Shown: piece after piece, positions 44,103 to 52,111 of the stretch
How the letters are laid out: each line of letters begins with the position of its first letter
Numbering within the stretch: the stretch's first letter is position 1
Source: CAZTAO01 sp964611645
Lineage (GTDB): Bacteria > Armatimonadota > UBA5829
Direction of reading: 5' to 3'
NCBI GenBank assembly: GCA_964611645.1
Contig: CAZTAO010000006.1
Coordinates: forward strand, 1-64,000
Length of the DNA stretch: 64,000 nucleotides
Made by a program: the position numbers and the translations under genes
Notes under the pieces: generated by a model
What the model was told of the DNA's origin: nothing
The model's database searches: none
The model's input: the letters and a program-made list of their open reading frames with translations, nothing else

Positions 44103-45213
44103 TTCTAGATACCTCGCCGGACTTCACTTCGCACACCATCGCGCTCTCCGGAACCCCTTGCCCGATCTCATTCACGTCGGTTGTTGCAATAACCACCTGC
44201 TGCCGATTCCTGATGAGGTTTAGTATGCTGGTGCGTCTGGGATCGTCCAACTCGGCCATGACATCATCCAGCAGCACTACAGGGTCTTCCCCGGCGGCTT
44301 CCTTGACCGCCTCGACCTCCGCTAGTTTCAAAGCAGCCGCGGCCGTTCTTTGCTGGCCCTGCGACCCGTACTCTCTGGCGGCGATCCCGTTTACTTCGAT
44401 CAGAATGTCGTCTCTGTGCGGGCCTGTGGATGTTGTTCCCCTTGCCAGATCGACCTCTCTCCGGTTTCTGAGAGCATTATGAAGCATCTCCTGGATGTCG
44501 GCTTCTTCGGTAGCGCCACCCCCGACGTGTGGTTGATAAGATATTGCCAACTGCTCCGCGGCGTCGGTCATGGATGAGTATATTTCGCTGGCAAGGCCTG
44601 AGATGGTCCGGATGTAGCTGGAGCGCTTATGCATCACTACGGCCCCGTATTGGGCAATCTGGTCGTCCCAGAGGGCAAGCTGTGATTGGTCACCGACCCC
44701 ATCCCTAATGCTTTTGAGCAGGCTGTTCCTTTGCTCGAGGGTCCTCTTGTATCTTCCAAGGGCAAAAACATACTGCGGGCTTACCTGGGATATCTCAAGA
44801 TCCATGAACCTTCGTCTCAGGGTTGGTTCGCCCTTCACCATCTCGATGTCGGCGGTGCTGAAGACAACTGCGTTTAACTGCCCTATGGCGTCGGATATCT
44901 TGGATTGTCTTGAACCGTTTACCTTCACCGACTTCATCGCGGCTCTCTGCATGACTACTTCGACCGTCATATCATCGCGTTCCTGTCGTTCAACGACTCC
45001 GGCTACCCTGGCAAATTCAGAACCTATCGAGATAAGCTCCATGTCGCGGGCTGTTCGGTGAGACTTCGTCGTAGCCAGAAGATAGATCGCCTCGATGATC
45101 CCACTTTTTCCCTGCCCGTTTCGACCTGTGAGAATAGTCATCCCCTGCTCCAGATGGAGATCAAGGGAACGATAGTTCCTGAAGTTAGCGAGTGAAAGCG
45201 AGTGTAGGTACAT
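44095..45213 (-). CDS. recF: DNA replication and repair protein RecF
   Basis: A 372-residue SMC-like ATPase that helps load RecA at gaps. Walker A ILTGRNGQGKSGIIEAIYLL is at about 28-47, signature YGSQGQQRTAAAALKLAEVEA near 285, and Walker B VVLLDDVMAELDD near 325. The length is normal. The ATG follows AAGGA. It follows dnaA with a 230-base gap holding DnaA boxes; dnaN, which usually lies between the two, is absent. Confidence 0.95.
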   Translation of the reverse strand: MYLHSLSLANFRNYRSLDLHLEQGMTILTGRNGQGKSGIIEAIYLLATTKSHRTARDMELISIGSEFARVAGVVERQERDDMTVEVVMQRAAMKSVKVNGSRQSKISDAIGQLNAVVFSTADIEMVKGEPTLRRRFMDLEISQVSPQYVFALGRYKRTLEQRNSLLKSIRDGVGDQSQLALWDDQIAQYGAVVMHKRSSYIRTISGLASEIYSSMTDAAEQLAISYQPHVGGGATEEADIQEMLHNALRNRREVDLARGTTSTGPHRDDILIEVNGIAAREYGSQGQQRTAAAALKLAEVEAVKEAAGEDPVVLLDDVMAELDDPRRTSILNLIRNRQQVVIATTDVNEIGQGVPESAMVCEVKSGEVSRIG

Positions 45214-45443
45214 AGTCCTTCGTAGTATATATTAAAACATGGTTGTTATGGTAATTACGGGTGTGGAAACTGTGGAAAACCGGCTACATCCCGCTTACAC
45301 TGAGACTGCAGGAAGATGTTGAAAACCGCTGGACAAACCCACTAATAGACCGACCTGGTCGTTTCGTGTTTTGGAGGGGAATGTGGATGGAGTCTATCAA
45401 CACTGTTGCCAACACTGAATTCACAGGCCTGCTAACAGGCGAA
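45214..45443. other. Probable oriC between dnaA and recF
   Basis: A 230-base gap without a gene. On the minus strand it carries DnaA-box-like sites TTTTCCACA (45271-45279, fits TTWTNCACA), GTTTCCACA (45262-45270) and TTTTCAACA (45317-45325), and a weaker CCATCCACA (45382-45390). An AT-rich stretch (about 45226-45257, including AGTATATATTAAAAC) lies beside the box pair and could be the unwinding element. The position next to dnaA supports an origin; the same boxes could instead regulate recF. Confidence 0.55.
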
Positions 45444-46862
45444 TCAACAGTTTTTCCCACCGGTAATTTCTCTGGTCAACTGCTCAATAAGGGCGGCAAA
45501 CCTGGGATCCACGAGCAACTGGGCTTCGATCTTCTTGCAGGAATGGATGACAGTGGAGTGGTCTTTTCCGCCGAATGTCTTGCCTATGGTCGGCAGTGAG
45601 GACTTGATGATCTCGCGGCACAGATACATCGCTATCTGCCTCGGCACCACCACGCCCCTGTTTCTGGATGCGCCCTTGATCTGGTCCACCGGCATGTCGA
45701 AACGGCGCGAGACGGCATCGATAACCGACTGCGGGTCCGGGGTGGCCTGGACTGTGATCCCGAAGTACTCTCCCAGAACATCTTCAGCAAGGGTGGGTGT
45801 AACTGTCGACTTCATCAGGGAGGCGTAGGCGTTGAGTTTGATGAGCGCGCCCTCGATCTGCCTGATGTTGCTGGTTATGAGCCTTGCGATGTAGAGAATG
45901 ACATCGTTGGAAAGCGGGAGCCTGTCCGCCGCGGCCTTGGTGCGGATGATGGCCATTCGAGTCTCGAGGTCCGGCGCTGAGACGTCCGCAAGCATTCCAC
46001 ACTCGAACCGCGACAGCAGCCTGGGGTCAAGTTCGAGGTTCTTTGGCGACTTGTCGCTGGTCAGCACAATCTGTTTGCCCATGTCGTAGATTGTGTTGAA
46101 AGTGTGGAAAAACTCCTCTTCCGTGCGGTCTTTTCCCACAAGGAAGTGCACATCGTCCATCAGGAACATGTCTATCTTGCGGAACTTGGAGCGGAACTCA
46201 GACACACGCCGCTCTTGGACGGCGGTGACGTAGTTGAAAGTGAACGCCTCGCCGCTGACATACAACACCCGTGCGTTGGGGGATGAAGCGGCAAGGTGGT
46301 GGCCGATGGCGTGCATCAGGTGGGTCTTGCCCAGCCCGGAGCCGCCGTATATGAACAATGGGTTGTATCCGCTGCCGGGGCTTTCGGCCACCGCAACAGC
46401 GCAGGCGTGGGCGAGGCGGTTGTTTGTGCCCACCACAAAGGTCTCAAAAGTGTGCTTGGAGTTCAGCGGGAGCGAGACCGTGTCTACAAACTTGGTCCGG
46501 GTGGTTACGGGTTTCGTGGGAAGAACGCCGGCTCGGGTGGTGAGGTCGTCGGGGCCGGTGATCAGCTCGTATCGAACCTTAACATCTATCCCCAGTTTTT
46601 CCGCCAACATCTGCTTGATCTGTTGAGAGAGATTACTTTCGACCCAGTTTTTGCCGAAGGGATTGTCGGTCCCGAGACGGACCACGTTGCCCTCGATGGA
46701 GATGGGCCTTACGGGCTTCAGCCAACTGTCGAAGGACGGGGCGCTGATGGTGTCCTTTATCTGCTCCAGCAGGGAGTCCCAGGCGCTTGTGAGCGCAAGA
46801 TGCCCCTCATCCTCGCCTAGTTGTAGCTGTTTGTCGTTCAAGTGTAGAGCCTTTTGTGGCAT
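45444..46862 (-). CDS. dnaA: Chromosomal replication initiator DnaA
   Basis: A 472-residue AAA+ initiator. Domain I spans about 25-110 (WDSLLEQIKDTISAPSFDSW). AAA+ has Walker A YGGSGLGKTHLMHAIGHH near 170, Walker B MFLMDDVHFL near 230 and SDKSPKNLELDPRLLSRFECG near 265. Domain IV binds DNA through RNRGVVVPRQIAMYLCREI and IGKTFGGKDHSTVIHSCKKI. No strong Shine-Dalgarno precedes the ATG; a TTG at 46841 with AAAGG upstream is an alternative. It is followed by recF after a probable origin. Confidence 0.97.
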   Translation of the reverse strand: MPQKALHLNDKQLQLGEDEGHLALTSAWDSLLEQIKDTISAPSFDSWLKPVRPISIEGNVVRLGTDNPFGKNWVESNLSQQIKQMLAEKLGIDVKVRYELITGPDDLTTRAGVLPTKPVTTRTKFVDTVSLPLNSKHTFETFVVGTNNRLAHACAVAVAESPGSGYNPLFIYGGSGLGKTHLMHAIGHHLAASSPNARVLYVSGEAFTFNYVTAVQERRVSEFRSKFRKIDMFLMDDVHFLVGKDRTEEEFFHTFNTIYDMGKQIVLTSDKSPKNLELDPRLLSRFECGMLADVSAPDLETRMAIIRTKAAADRLPLSNDVILYIARLITSNIRQIEGALIKLNAYASLMKSTVTPTLAEDVLGEYFGITVQATPDPQSVIDAVSRRFDMPVDQIKGASRNRGVVVPRQIAMYLCREIIKSSLPTIGKTFGGKDHSTVIHSCKKIEAQLLVDPRFAALIEQLTREITGGKNC

Positions 46863-46884
46863 GTCGTATTAGTGGTGAGGCCTC

Positions 46885-46914
46885 ATGATAATAGACCAAA
46901 CGGGCCATAGTCAA
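46885..46914 (-). promoter_or_regulatory. Probable dnaA promoter
   Basis: On the minus strand TTGACT (46909-46914), an 18-base spacer and TATCAT (46885-46890), ending about 22 bases before the dnaA ATG. An overlapping TATTAT at shorter spacing is an alternative -10 box. Confidence 0.5.
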
Positions 46915-46988
46915 GAAGAATTTGGGCTATTTTGAAAAGGATTTTTCGGGGGCGAAAGTTGACAAATCCGCCCGCACATGCCCCGCTG

Positions 46989-48059
46989 TCATGGACGTAT
47001 CGGGTAGCTCCCTAACAGCAATGCAGTTCCTATCATGGCCTTATAATTATCCAAGCTCGCCCACTCCGGGACCGAGTTTCCGGACCCAAGACAGAACCCA
47101 CCGCCTGGCGCGATGTCGCGGATCAGGCCTTTGACGTAGTTTTCCACATCTTCGGTTGAACCGCTTCTCAGTAGCTCTGTCGGCACATTTCCGAGCAGGC
47201 AGACCCTGTCTCCGTAGCGCTTCTTGAATTCGCGGATGTCAAGGGCGGTGGGGTCAATCGGGTGGATGCCGTCGACTCCCAGGGCTATCATATCGTCTAT
47301 GACTGGGTAGATATTGCCGTCGGTGTGGTAGAAGAAGAGCTTTCCGGCGGCGTGGCATTTGGAGGCCATTTGCTCATACCAGGGGAACAGCCACTTGCGG
47401 AGCATTGCAGGCGAGAGCATGGTGGTGTTTGTGGCGGCGATGTCATCCACGGCCCAGACCGCCCCGATGTGGTCCATGCTCAGCACCTTCTCCAGAGCCT
47501 TGGTCTGGATCTCGCCGACCATCCGCATAACATCCGCCGCCAGCCCATCTTCGCAAGCCAGGGACATCGAGAATTCCTCGAACCCCATCAACATGCAGGA
47601 GAGGGTGTATATCTTGCCGGAGAGGATAATCACCTTCATCCCGGGCGGCAGGATTGTCCTGATGTTCTCGACGTGCGCGGTCTCCACCTGCTCCGCCACA
47701 TCCCAGGGGAAGCGGTCGAAGTCTTCCCGGCTTTGAATGAAACTGGTGTACTCCAGGTTCCACGACTTCTCGTCGCCCAGCTTGCCTTCTTGCCTGAGCC
47801 TCTCCTTGATAACCTTGGAGATAGCTGAGTCTGAGGTAACCTTGCCGGGGGTCATCATCCCGACAACCTGCGGCACGTAGTCGTATCCCGCCGTATACCA
47901 GAACTCCACCTGCCCCACGAGGTCCCCGGCGGTCACTTCCCTGCCCAGGAACCGACTTATGATAGGGTATTCCACAAGTATTTCCACAATCGGCAGCCTG
48001 TCCGGCTCCTCGTGCGCAACCGTTCGTATGATCCTGTTGAAATCGGGGCTAGGTGTCAT
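46989..48059 (-). CDS. UroD-like (uroporphyrinogen decarboxylase superfamily) protein
   Basis: A 356-residue protein of the UroD/MtaA superfamily TIM barrel (NRIIRTVAHEEPDRLPIVEI; LFFYHTDGNIYPVIDDMIALG; GVDGIHPIDPTALDI; VCLLGNVPTELLRSGS; GGFCLGSGNSVPEWA). The classical HemE start block is missing, and the His-X-Cys zinc motif of corrinoid methyltransferases is His-X-Asp here, so neither heme synthesis nor methyl transfer is shown. Similar genes are common beside glycan loci. The ATG follows GGAGGG. Confidence 0.8.
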   Translation of the reverse strand: MTPSPDFNRIIRTVAHEEPDRLPIVEILVEYPIISRFLGREVTAGDLVGQVEFWYTAGYDYVPQVVGMMTPGKVTSDSAISKVIKERLRQEGKLGDEKSWNLEYTSFIQSREDFDRFPWDVAEQVETAHVENIRTILPPGMKVIILSGKIYTLSCMLMGFEEFSMSLACEDGLAADVMRMVGEIQTKALEKVLSMDHIGAVWAVDDIAATNTTMLSPAMLRKWLFPWYEQMASKCHAAGKLFFYHTDGNIYPVIDDMIALGVDGIHPIDPTALDIREFKKRYGDRVCLLGNVPTELLRSGSTEDVENYVKGLIRDIAPGGGFCLGSGNSVPEWASLDNYKAMIGTALLLGSYPIRP

Positions 48060-48150
48060 GGCGTCCCTCCACTATTGCTAGATTGTAGCGCAGATGGGGA
48101 GGTTGTGCAATGGGGGAATGAGCAGATTATGCAGCAAGTAATGCCGGACG

Positions 48151-48603
48151 TCAGGGGTCTTGCCAGAAGGCCGCGCCTTTCCGATAGTTGCGCATATACT
48201 TGGCGATTGGCAGGTGCTTCATCCGTCCCGATTCACGGAAGTGCAGAATCGTCAACCCCGGATACCAGTCAGACACTTTCACTACCTGATCTTTCCGCAC
48301 GTCGCCAATCTTCCTGAACCCGTAATACTCAAGCAGGTCGCCGGTGATCACGATTCTTACCGCAGGTATATACTTCGCCATCCACCAATTGCCCAGCAAC
48401 TGCAGCAAGAGCAGATAAACCACAGAGGCAGCGAGAAATACCCAACCTGTCTCGTTTATCAGTGAAAACGCCAATACCCACGGCAAACCGATTATGGGTA
48501 TGTACCTGCTCAGCAGGAAAACAGGCTTGATTGCCCAATGGTATTCCATAATGACTGGCTCGCTCATTCTCAAATCATCTCCGATAGCGATTCCATTTCC
48601 CAT
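48151..48603 (-). CDS. Membrane protein with PH-like tail, unrecognised
   Basis: A 150-residue protein of unknown function. Two membrane helices (LLSRYIPIIGLPWVLAFSLI and GWVFLAASVVYLLLLQLLG) are followed by a soluble part (VRIVITGDLLEYYGFRKI, VVKVSDWYPGLTILHF) that resembles the bacterial PH-like domains found in small membrane proteins. The ATG at 48603 is 4 bases downstream of the preceding gene's stop, with GGAG upstream, so the two are likely co-expressed. Confidence 0.6.
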   Translation of the reverse strand: MGNGIAIGDDLRMSEPVIMEYHWAIKPVFLLSRYIPIIGLPWVLAFSLINETGWVFLAASVVYLLLLQLLGNWWMAKYIPAVRIVITGDLLEYYGFRKIGDVRKDQVVKVSDWYPGLTILHFRESGRMKHLPIAKYMRNYRKGAAFWQDP

Positions 48604-48607
48604 ATTC

Positions 48608-49069
48608 TCACGCTCCACGCCGTTCTCTCCTGAGTCTGGCCGACTCCACAATGCCCCAAGTGACAAAAGCCACGAAAGCCATGGCACCGATTACTCCAAA
48701 GATATTCTGCACGAAAACGTATCTGTCGATAAGCCAGTGGACTCCGCTGATCAACAGCCAGAAGAGAGACCCTATCACCGTTACAAAAATAGCAGAGCTG
48801 GCCACACTGCGCCAAGGCAATGCCAAGTTTGCCGCACGTTGTGTGCGCCACTCTAGCGAAGCCCAAACTACGCCAGCAAGAAAGAATATGGTAAGGAGTC
48901 CCACCGTCTGCTGCCACCAGGGGAGCGGGCGCAGATACTTATCAAACAGAGTGGATACGACGAACCAGGTCAGCATCGCTACTAGTGGCCATCGTACATT
49001 ACGCCACGTCACCGGCTGATCCCAGTCCGGCTCCTCATCACACTTCAGTTCGTGCTGTTCCTCGCTCAC
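48608..49069 (-). CDS. Small membrane protein, unrecognised
   Basis: A 153-residue protein with about four hydrophobic helices (WPLVAMLTWFVVSTLF, QTVGLLTIFFLAGVVWASL, VASSAIFVTVIGSLFWLLI, IFGVIGAMAFVAFVTWGIV) and an acidic N-terminus. No family recognised. The start is a GTG with GGAGG 7 bases upstream. It is immediately followed by the gene at 48603, so they probably form a two-gene operon. Confidence 0.7.
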   Translation of the reverse strand: MSEEQHELKCDEEPDWDQPVTWRNVRWPLVAMLTWFVVSTLFDKYLRPLPWWQQTVGLLTIFFLAGVVWASLEWRTQRAANLALPWRSVASSAIFVTVIGSLFWLLISGVHWLIDRYVFVQNIFGVIGAMAFVAFVTWGIVESARLRRERRGA

Positions 49070-49213
49070 GGCAGCGCCTCCGCATCACTGGTCCCTGTGG
49101 ACGCCTATACGCCCCTTACGGATGTATTGTATCACGATTTCCCGTCGAGGGGAACGCAACTCATTGAAGGTAGTTGCGCCGCAGGTGGCTAAGCGGATGG
49201 AGTGGATATGCGG

Positions 49214-49240
49214 CCCTCCAGGTTCGGAGACCCTGGAGGG
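49214..49240. repeat. CCCTCCAGG palindrome before a UroD-like gene
   Basis: Arms CCCTCCAGG (49214-49222) and CCTGGAGGG (49232-49240), loop TTCGGAGAC, ending 16 bases before the ATG at 49257. It belongs to the same family as 9854, 11897 and 59671. Its position overlaps the leader of the gene and could affect translation. Confidence 0.65.
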
Positions 49241-49256
49241 ATGAGGAAGGTGACCC

Positions 49257-50384
49257 ATGCCGATGACCCAGCGCGAGAGAATACTATCCGTCTACCGCGG
49301 AGAGACTCCGGACTGCGTGCCGTTTATGCTTGATTTGTCCCATTGGTTTTACCAGAAGTTCGGGAAGCCGTGGGACTTGAGCGTTGCTTACGAAGAGCCG
49401 GAATATGAGCTGATCGACTACCACAAGAAGGTCGGTGCGGGGTTCTATGTGCCCAACCTCGCGGCGATGTATGGTGGGAGCTATCCTGATGATGTGCGGT
49501 CGGAGGTCCGGAAGGAGAGCATCGGCGGGCAGACCTCGATAGTCTGGCGATACGATACTCCAATCGGCAGCATCGAGCGTCGGCGGATTTGGGAGGAGTC
49601 GAACTACGCTTGGGGCATCCGCGATTGGGCTGTGAAGTCGGAGGATGATCTCATGGTTCTGGCATACGCGATGAGCCGGAGGAAGTTTGCGCCGCGCTGG
49701 GACCAGTACCAGGCGTGGGTTGATTCTATCGGCGACATCGGAGTAGCCTACATCGGCGCGGGATACAGCGGGATCGGGTACCTGCTCAACTACTGGATGG
49801 GCATAGAAGGCACAATGTACGCCATAGCCGACTGGCCCGAGACTGTGCGCGAGGTAGTCGACCAGATCAATGAGAACAACCTCAAACTCATCGACTTGCT
49901 GGCGGAGTCACCTGCGGAAGTGATCATACTTGGGGACAATATCTCCTCGGACATCCAGCCGCCGGCTTTCTGGAACACGTGGTCGCGGCCATACTACTCA
50001 GAAGCGATTCGACGGCTGCACGAAGTGGGCAAGTATGTCGCGGTTCATGTGGACGGAAAGATGCGCGGCGCGCTGAATATGATAGCCGATGCCGGAGCCG
50101 ACTGCTGCGACGCCGCCACTCCCCCACCGATGGGCGACCTGACCCCCGAACAGTGCCGCGAGGACGCCGGCCCGAACCTGATACTCTCGGGCGGAGTCTC
50201 CCCGGACCTCTGGCTGCCATCGGCAAGTGAGGACAGCTTCAGGCAGGCGGTGTTGTCCTGGCTGGAAATCAAGCGCCACAGTCCCAGGCTGATAGCCGCC
50301 GCCGGAGACCAGGTCCCACCGGGGGCGGTCGAGGGTCGGATTGGGATTATGCGGGATTTGGTGGAGGAGTTCGGGAGGTACTAA
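49257..50384 (+). CDS. UroD-like (uroporphyrinogen decarboxylase superfamily) protein
   Basis: A 375-residue UroD-superfamily protein (TQRERILSVYRGETPDCVPF; VIILGDNISSDIQPPAFW; KYVAVHVDGKMRGALNMIADAG; DCCDAATPPPMGDLTPEQC; NLILSGGVSPDLWLP). As in the other UroD-like gene here, the HemE N-terminal block is absent and the second His motif is His-X-Asp-Gly. Substrate unknown. The first of two near ATGs is chosen with AAGGTG upstream. It is divergent from the small membrane protein genes. Confidence 0.8.
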   Translation: MPMTQRERILSVYRGETPDCVPFMLDLSHWFYQKFGKPWDLSVAYEEPEYELIDYHKKVGAGFYVPNLAAMYGGSYPDDVRSEVRKESIGGQTSIVWRYDTPIGSIERRRIWEESNYAWGIRDWAVKSEDDLMVLAYAMSRRKFAPRWDQYQAWVDSIGDIGVAYIGAGYSGIGYLLNYWMGIEGTMYAIADWPETVREVVDQINENNLKLIDLLAESPAEVIILGDNISSDIQPPAFWNTWSRPYYSEAIRRLHEVGKYVAVHVDGKMRGALNMIADAGADCCDAATPPPMGDLTPEQCREDAGPNLILSGGVSPDLWLPSASEDSFRQAVLSWLEIKRHSPRLIAAAGDQVPPGAVEGRIGIMRDLVEEFGRY

Positions 50385-50405
50385 GTTCCCCCTCCGCGCC
50401 GAACT

Positions 50406-50504
50406 GTCTTGAACAAGATTAGGCGGATTGAATGATTAACAGGATTCGGAGTGAAGAAAGCTCAATCCTGCCCATCCCCTAATCCTATGAATCGTGTTCA
50501 AGAC
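50406..50504. repeat. Inverted repeat GTCTTGAACA / TGTTCAAGAC
   Basis: Ten-bp arms at 50406-50415 and 50495-50504, with inner partial pairing GATTAGG (50417-50423) and CCTAATC (50478-50484). It lies between the convergent UroD-like and ndk genes. Comparable GTCTTGAACAGGATTA repeats are known as intergenic elements in many bacteria. Confidence 0.6.
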
Positions 50505-50524
50505 AAAAACAGCAATTTCCTCCA

Positions 50525-50923
50525 CTACCCAAACCACAGCGCCAGTTCTCTTTCCGCGCTTTCTTGTGAGTCGGAGCCGTGGATCAGGTTCTCTCTTGTG
50601 CTGATGGTGAAGTCGCCTCGGATGGTGCCGGGGGCGGCTTCCAGCGGCTTCAGCGCGCCTATCATGTGGCGCATAATTACTATGGCATCGTCGCCTTCAA
50701 CCGCCATCGCCACCACGTCGCCGCCTGTCAGGAACTCAATGAGGGGCTGGAAGAAGTCCTTGCCCTTGTGGGGGGCGTAGTGTTCCTCCGCCAGTTCCGG
50801 GGTGGGCCGGAGCATCTTGAGTGCCGTGATCTTCAGGTTTCTTTTCTCAATCCTGCCAATGATCTCGCCGACCAAACCCCTTCGCACGCCGTCCGGCTTG
50901 ATCATGATGAATGTCTTTTCCAA
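50525..50923 (-). CDS. ndk: Nucleoside diphosphate kinase
   Basis: A 132-residue kinase that balances nucleoside triphosphates through a phospho-histidine. It shows TFIMIKPDGVRRGLVGEII at the N-terminus, MVEGDDAIV-like VAMAVEGDDAIVIMRHMIGA, TIRGDF and ENLIHGSDSQESAERE; the His in NLIHGSDS is the phosphorylated residue. The start is a TTG with GGAGG 9 bases upstream. Confidence 0.97.
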   Translation of the reverse strand: MEKTFIMIKPDGVRRGLVGEIIGRIEKRNLKITALKMLRPTPELAEEHYAPHKGKDFFQPLIEFLTGGDVVAMAVEGDDAIVIMRHMIGALKPLEAAPGTIRGDFTISTRENLIHGSDSQESAERELALWFG

Positions 50924-50959
50924 CAGACTCTACCTCCAGGCCCACTTTGTCCGCGAGCC

Positions 50960-51001
50960 AAAATCAGCGCCGCCGGCGATGGGTATTGCCACGCCGGCGG
51001 C
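50960..51001 (-). terminator. Rho-independent terminator of the lipoprotein gene
   Basis: On the minus strand a 10-bp stem (GCCGCCGGCG/CGCCGGCGGC at 50992-51001 and 50969-50978, 13-base loop) is followed by a T4 run (50960-50963). It lies 27 bases past the stop of the gene at 51028 and before ndk. Confidence 0.7.
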
Positions 51002-51027
51002 ACGCAAATCTCATTACAGCGCGTCCA

Positions 51028-51867
51028 CTATGGGCCTGTCGTCACAGGGAGCTTGAAAGCGATGCCGGTCACATTGTGGGTGAGGCCGTTGAATGATGCT
51101 GTCCCCTGAATGCTGGTCGCGCTTTTCGCAGTGATCGTGATCGATCCCGCAATGGCCTGGTCTCTCGCGCCGGTGGAATCGACAAACGTAGCGGCGAAGT
51201 TCGGGCCGATGGGTGTGGTCCCCACGGTCGGGGTGGTTATGCTCATAGCTATCTGCGAAGGATCTATCCCCGTCGAACTGACCTGAATGGTTATTATGTC
51301 GGCGGCTAGCAACTGTGTGGCAGTGGCCGTTCCGACCTCAAACACCGAGCCATCCGCGGTTGCGCTGAATGTTGCGGCGTCGCCGAGGATCGCGTATGTG
51401 CTGAACGTGTTGAGGTCAGCGTTGACTCTGTGCGCGGCCGTGTCGACGGTGCTCCCAGGCACAGCAACCCACGCGCCGCCCGTTGCCTTATACAGCGCCA
51501 GGCTGTTTTGCGGGGGCAGAAGTGGGGTCACGGTGTAGCCGAATGAAACGTGCACCGGCTTGGCAAACGGCACGCCCGATGGGCCGAGGTCGTATGCGGT
51601 GTCCGCCACAACAGCCTTTCCCGCGGGAGCCGGTGGCAGAGGATCGGGGGGCAAGCTGATGGAGAACAAAGTGTCCTCCGCAACAGTGCCGGGGTCGACA
51701 GTCACTGTGACGTGCGCCCCCCAGGATAGCATCCCTCCCGCCATTCCCATGACCTTGGTGATCAGGGCAGACAGCCCCGGATTGTTGCCGCCGCCGCCAC
51801 CGCAGCCTATTGTTGCAACAATAACAAACATGGTAACCGCGAGAAGCGCGAAAACTCTCTTCAACAT
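51028..51867 (-). CDS. Lipoprotein, unrecognised
   Basis: A 279-residue lipoprotein. Signal LLAVTMFVIVATIGC with Cys followed by a Gly-rich linker (GGGGGNN). The mature part is beta-rich and low in charge (VTVDPGTVAEDTLFSISLPP; FAKPVHVSFGYTVTP; LYKATGGAWVAVPGS; STYAILGDAATF), as in ZU5-like or Ig-like surface modules. No known catalytic motif. The ATG at 51867 follows GGGG; the long frame beyond it lacks coding signs. It is divergent from topA. Confidence 0.8.
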   Translation of the reverse strand: MLKRVFALLAVTMFVIVATIGCGGGGGNNPGLSALITKVMGMAGGMLSWGAHVTVTVDPGTVAEDTLFSISLPPDPLPPAPAGKAVVADTAYDLGPSGVPFAKPVHVSFGYTVTPLLPPQNSLALYKATGGAWVAVPGSTVDTAAHRVNADLNTFSTYAILGDAATFSATADGSVFEVGTATATQLLAADIITIQVSSTGIDPSQIAMSITTPTVGTTPIGPNFAATFVDSTGARDQAIAGSITITAKSATSIQGTASFNGLTHNVTGIAFKLPVTTGP

Positions 51868-52043
51868 GTGGGTATTCCCCTTTCGGCCGGGTTCCGAAGG
51901 CGTTTCAGCCGCCCACTCGGAATCGTATACGCAGAGAAAGACTGCTCTCACCAGCCATTGGTTAGTGTATCCCCACGGCAATTCCTGTGTCAAGGCGCGG
52001 CCTGTGGGGTATGAGGAAACAGTCGAGTATATTATACACCACG

Positions 52044-52073
52044 TTGACACTGGGTTTCGGTGCGTGATATTAT
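52044..52073 (+). promoter_or_regulatory. topA promoter
   Basis: Consensus TTGACA (52044-52049), an 18-base spacer and TATTAT (52068-52073), about 38 bases before the topA ATG. A minus-strand TATAAT at 52031-52036 may serve the divergent lipoprotein gene. Confidence 0.7.
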
Positions 52074-52111
52074 CACTCTCCGTGCGAACACGAGAGTTGG
52101 AGTAGCTACTT

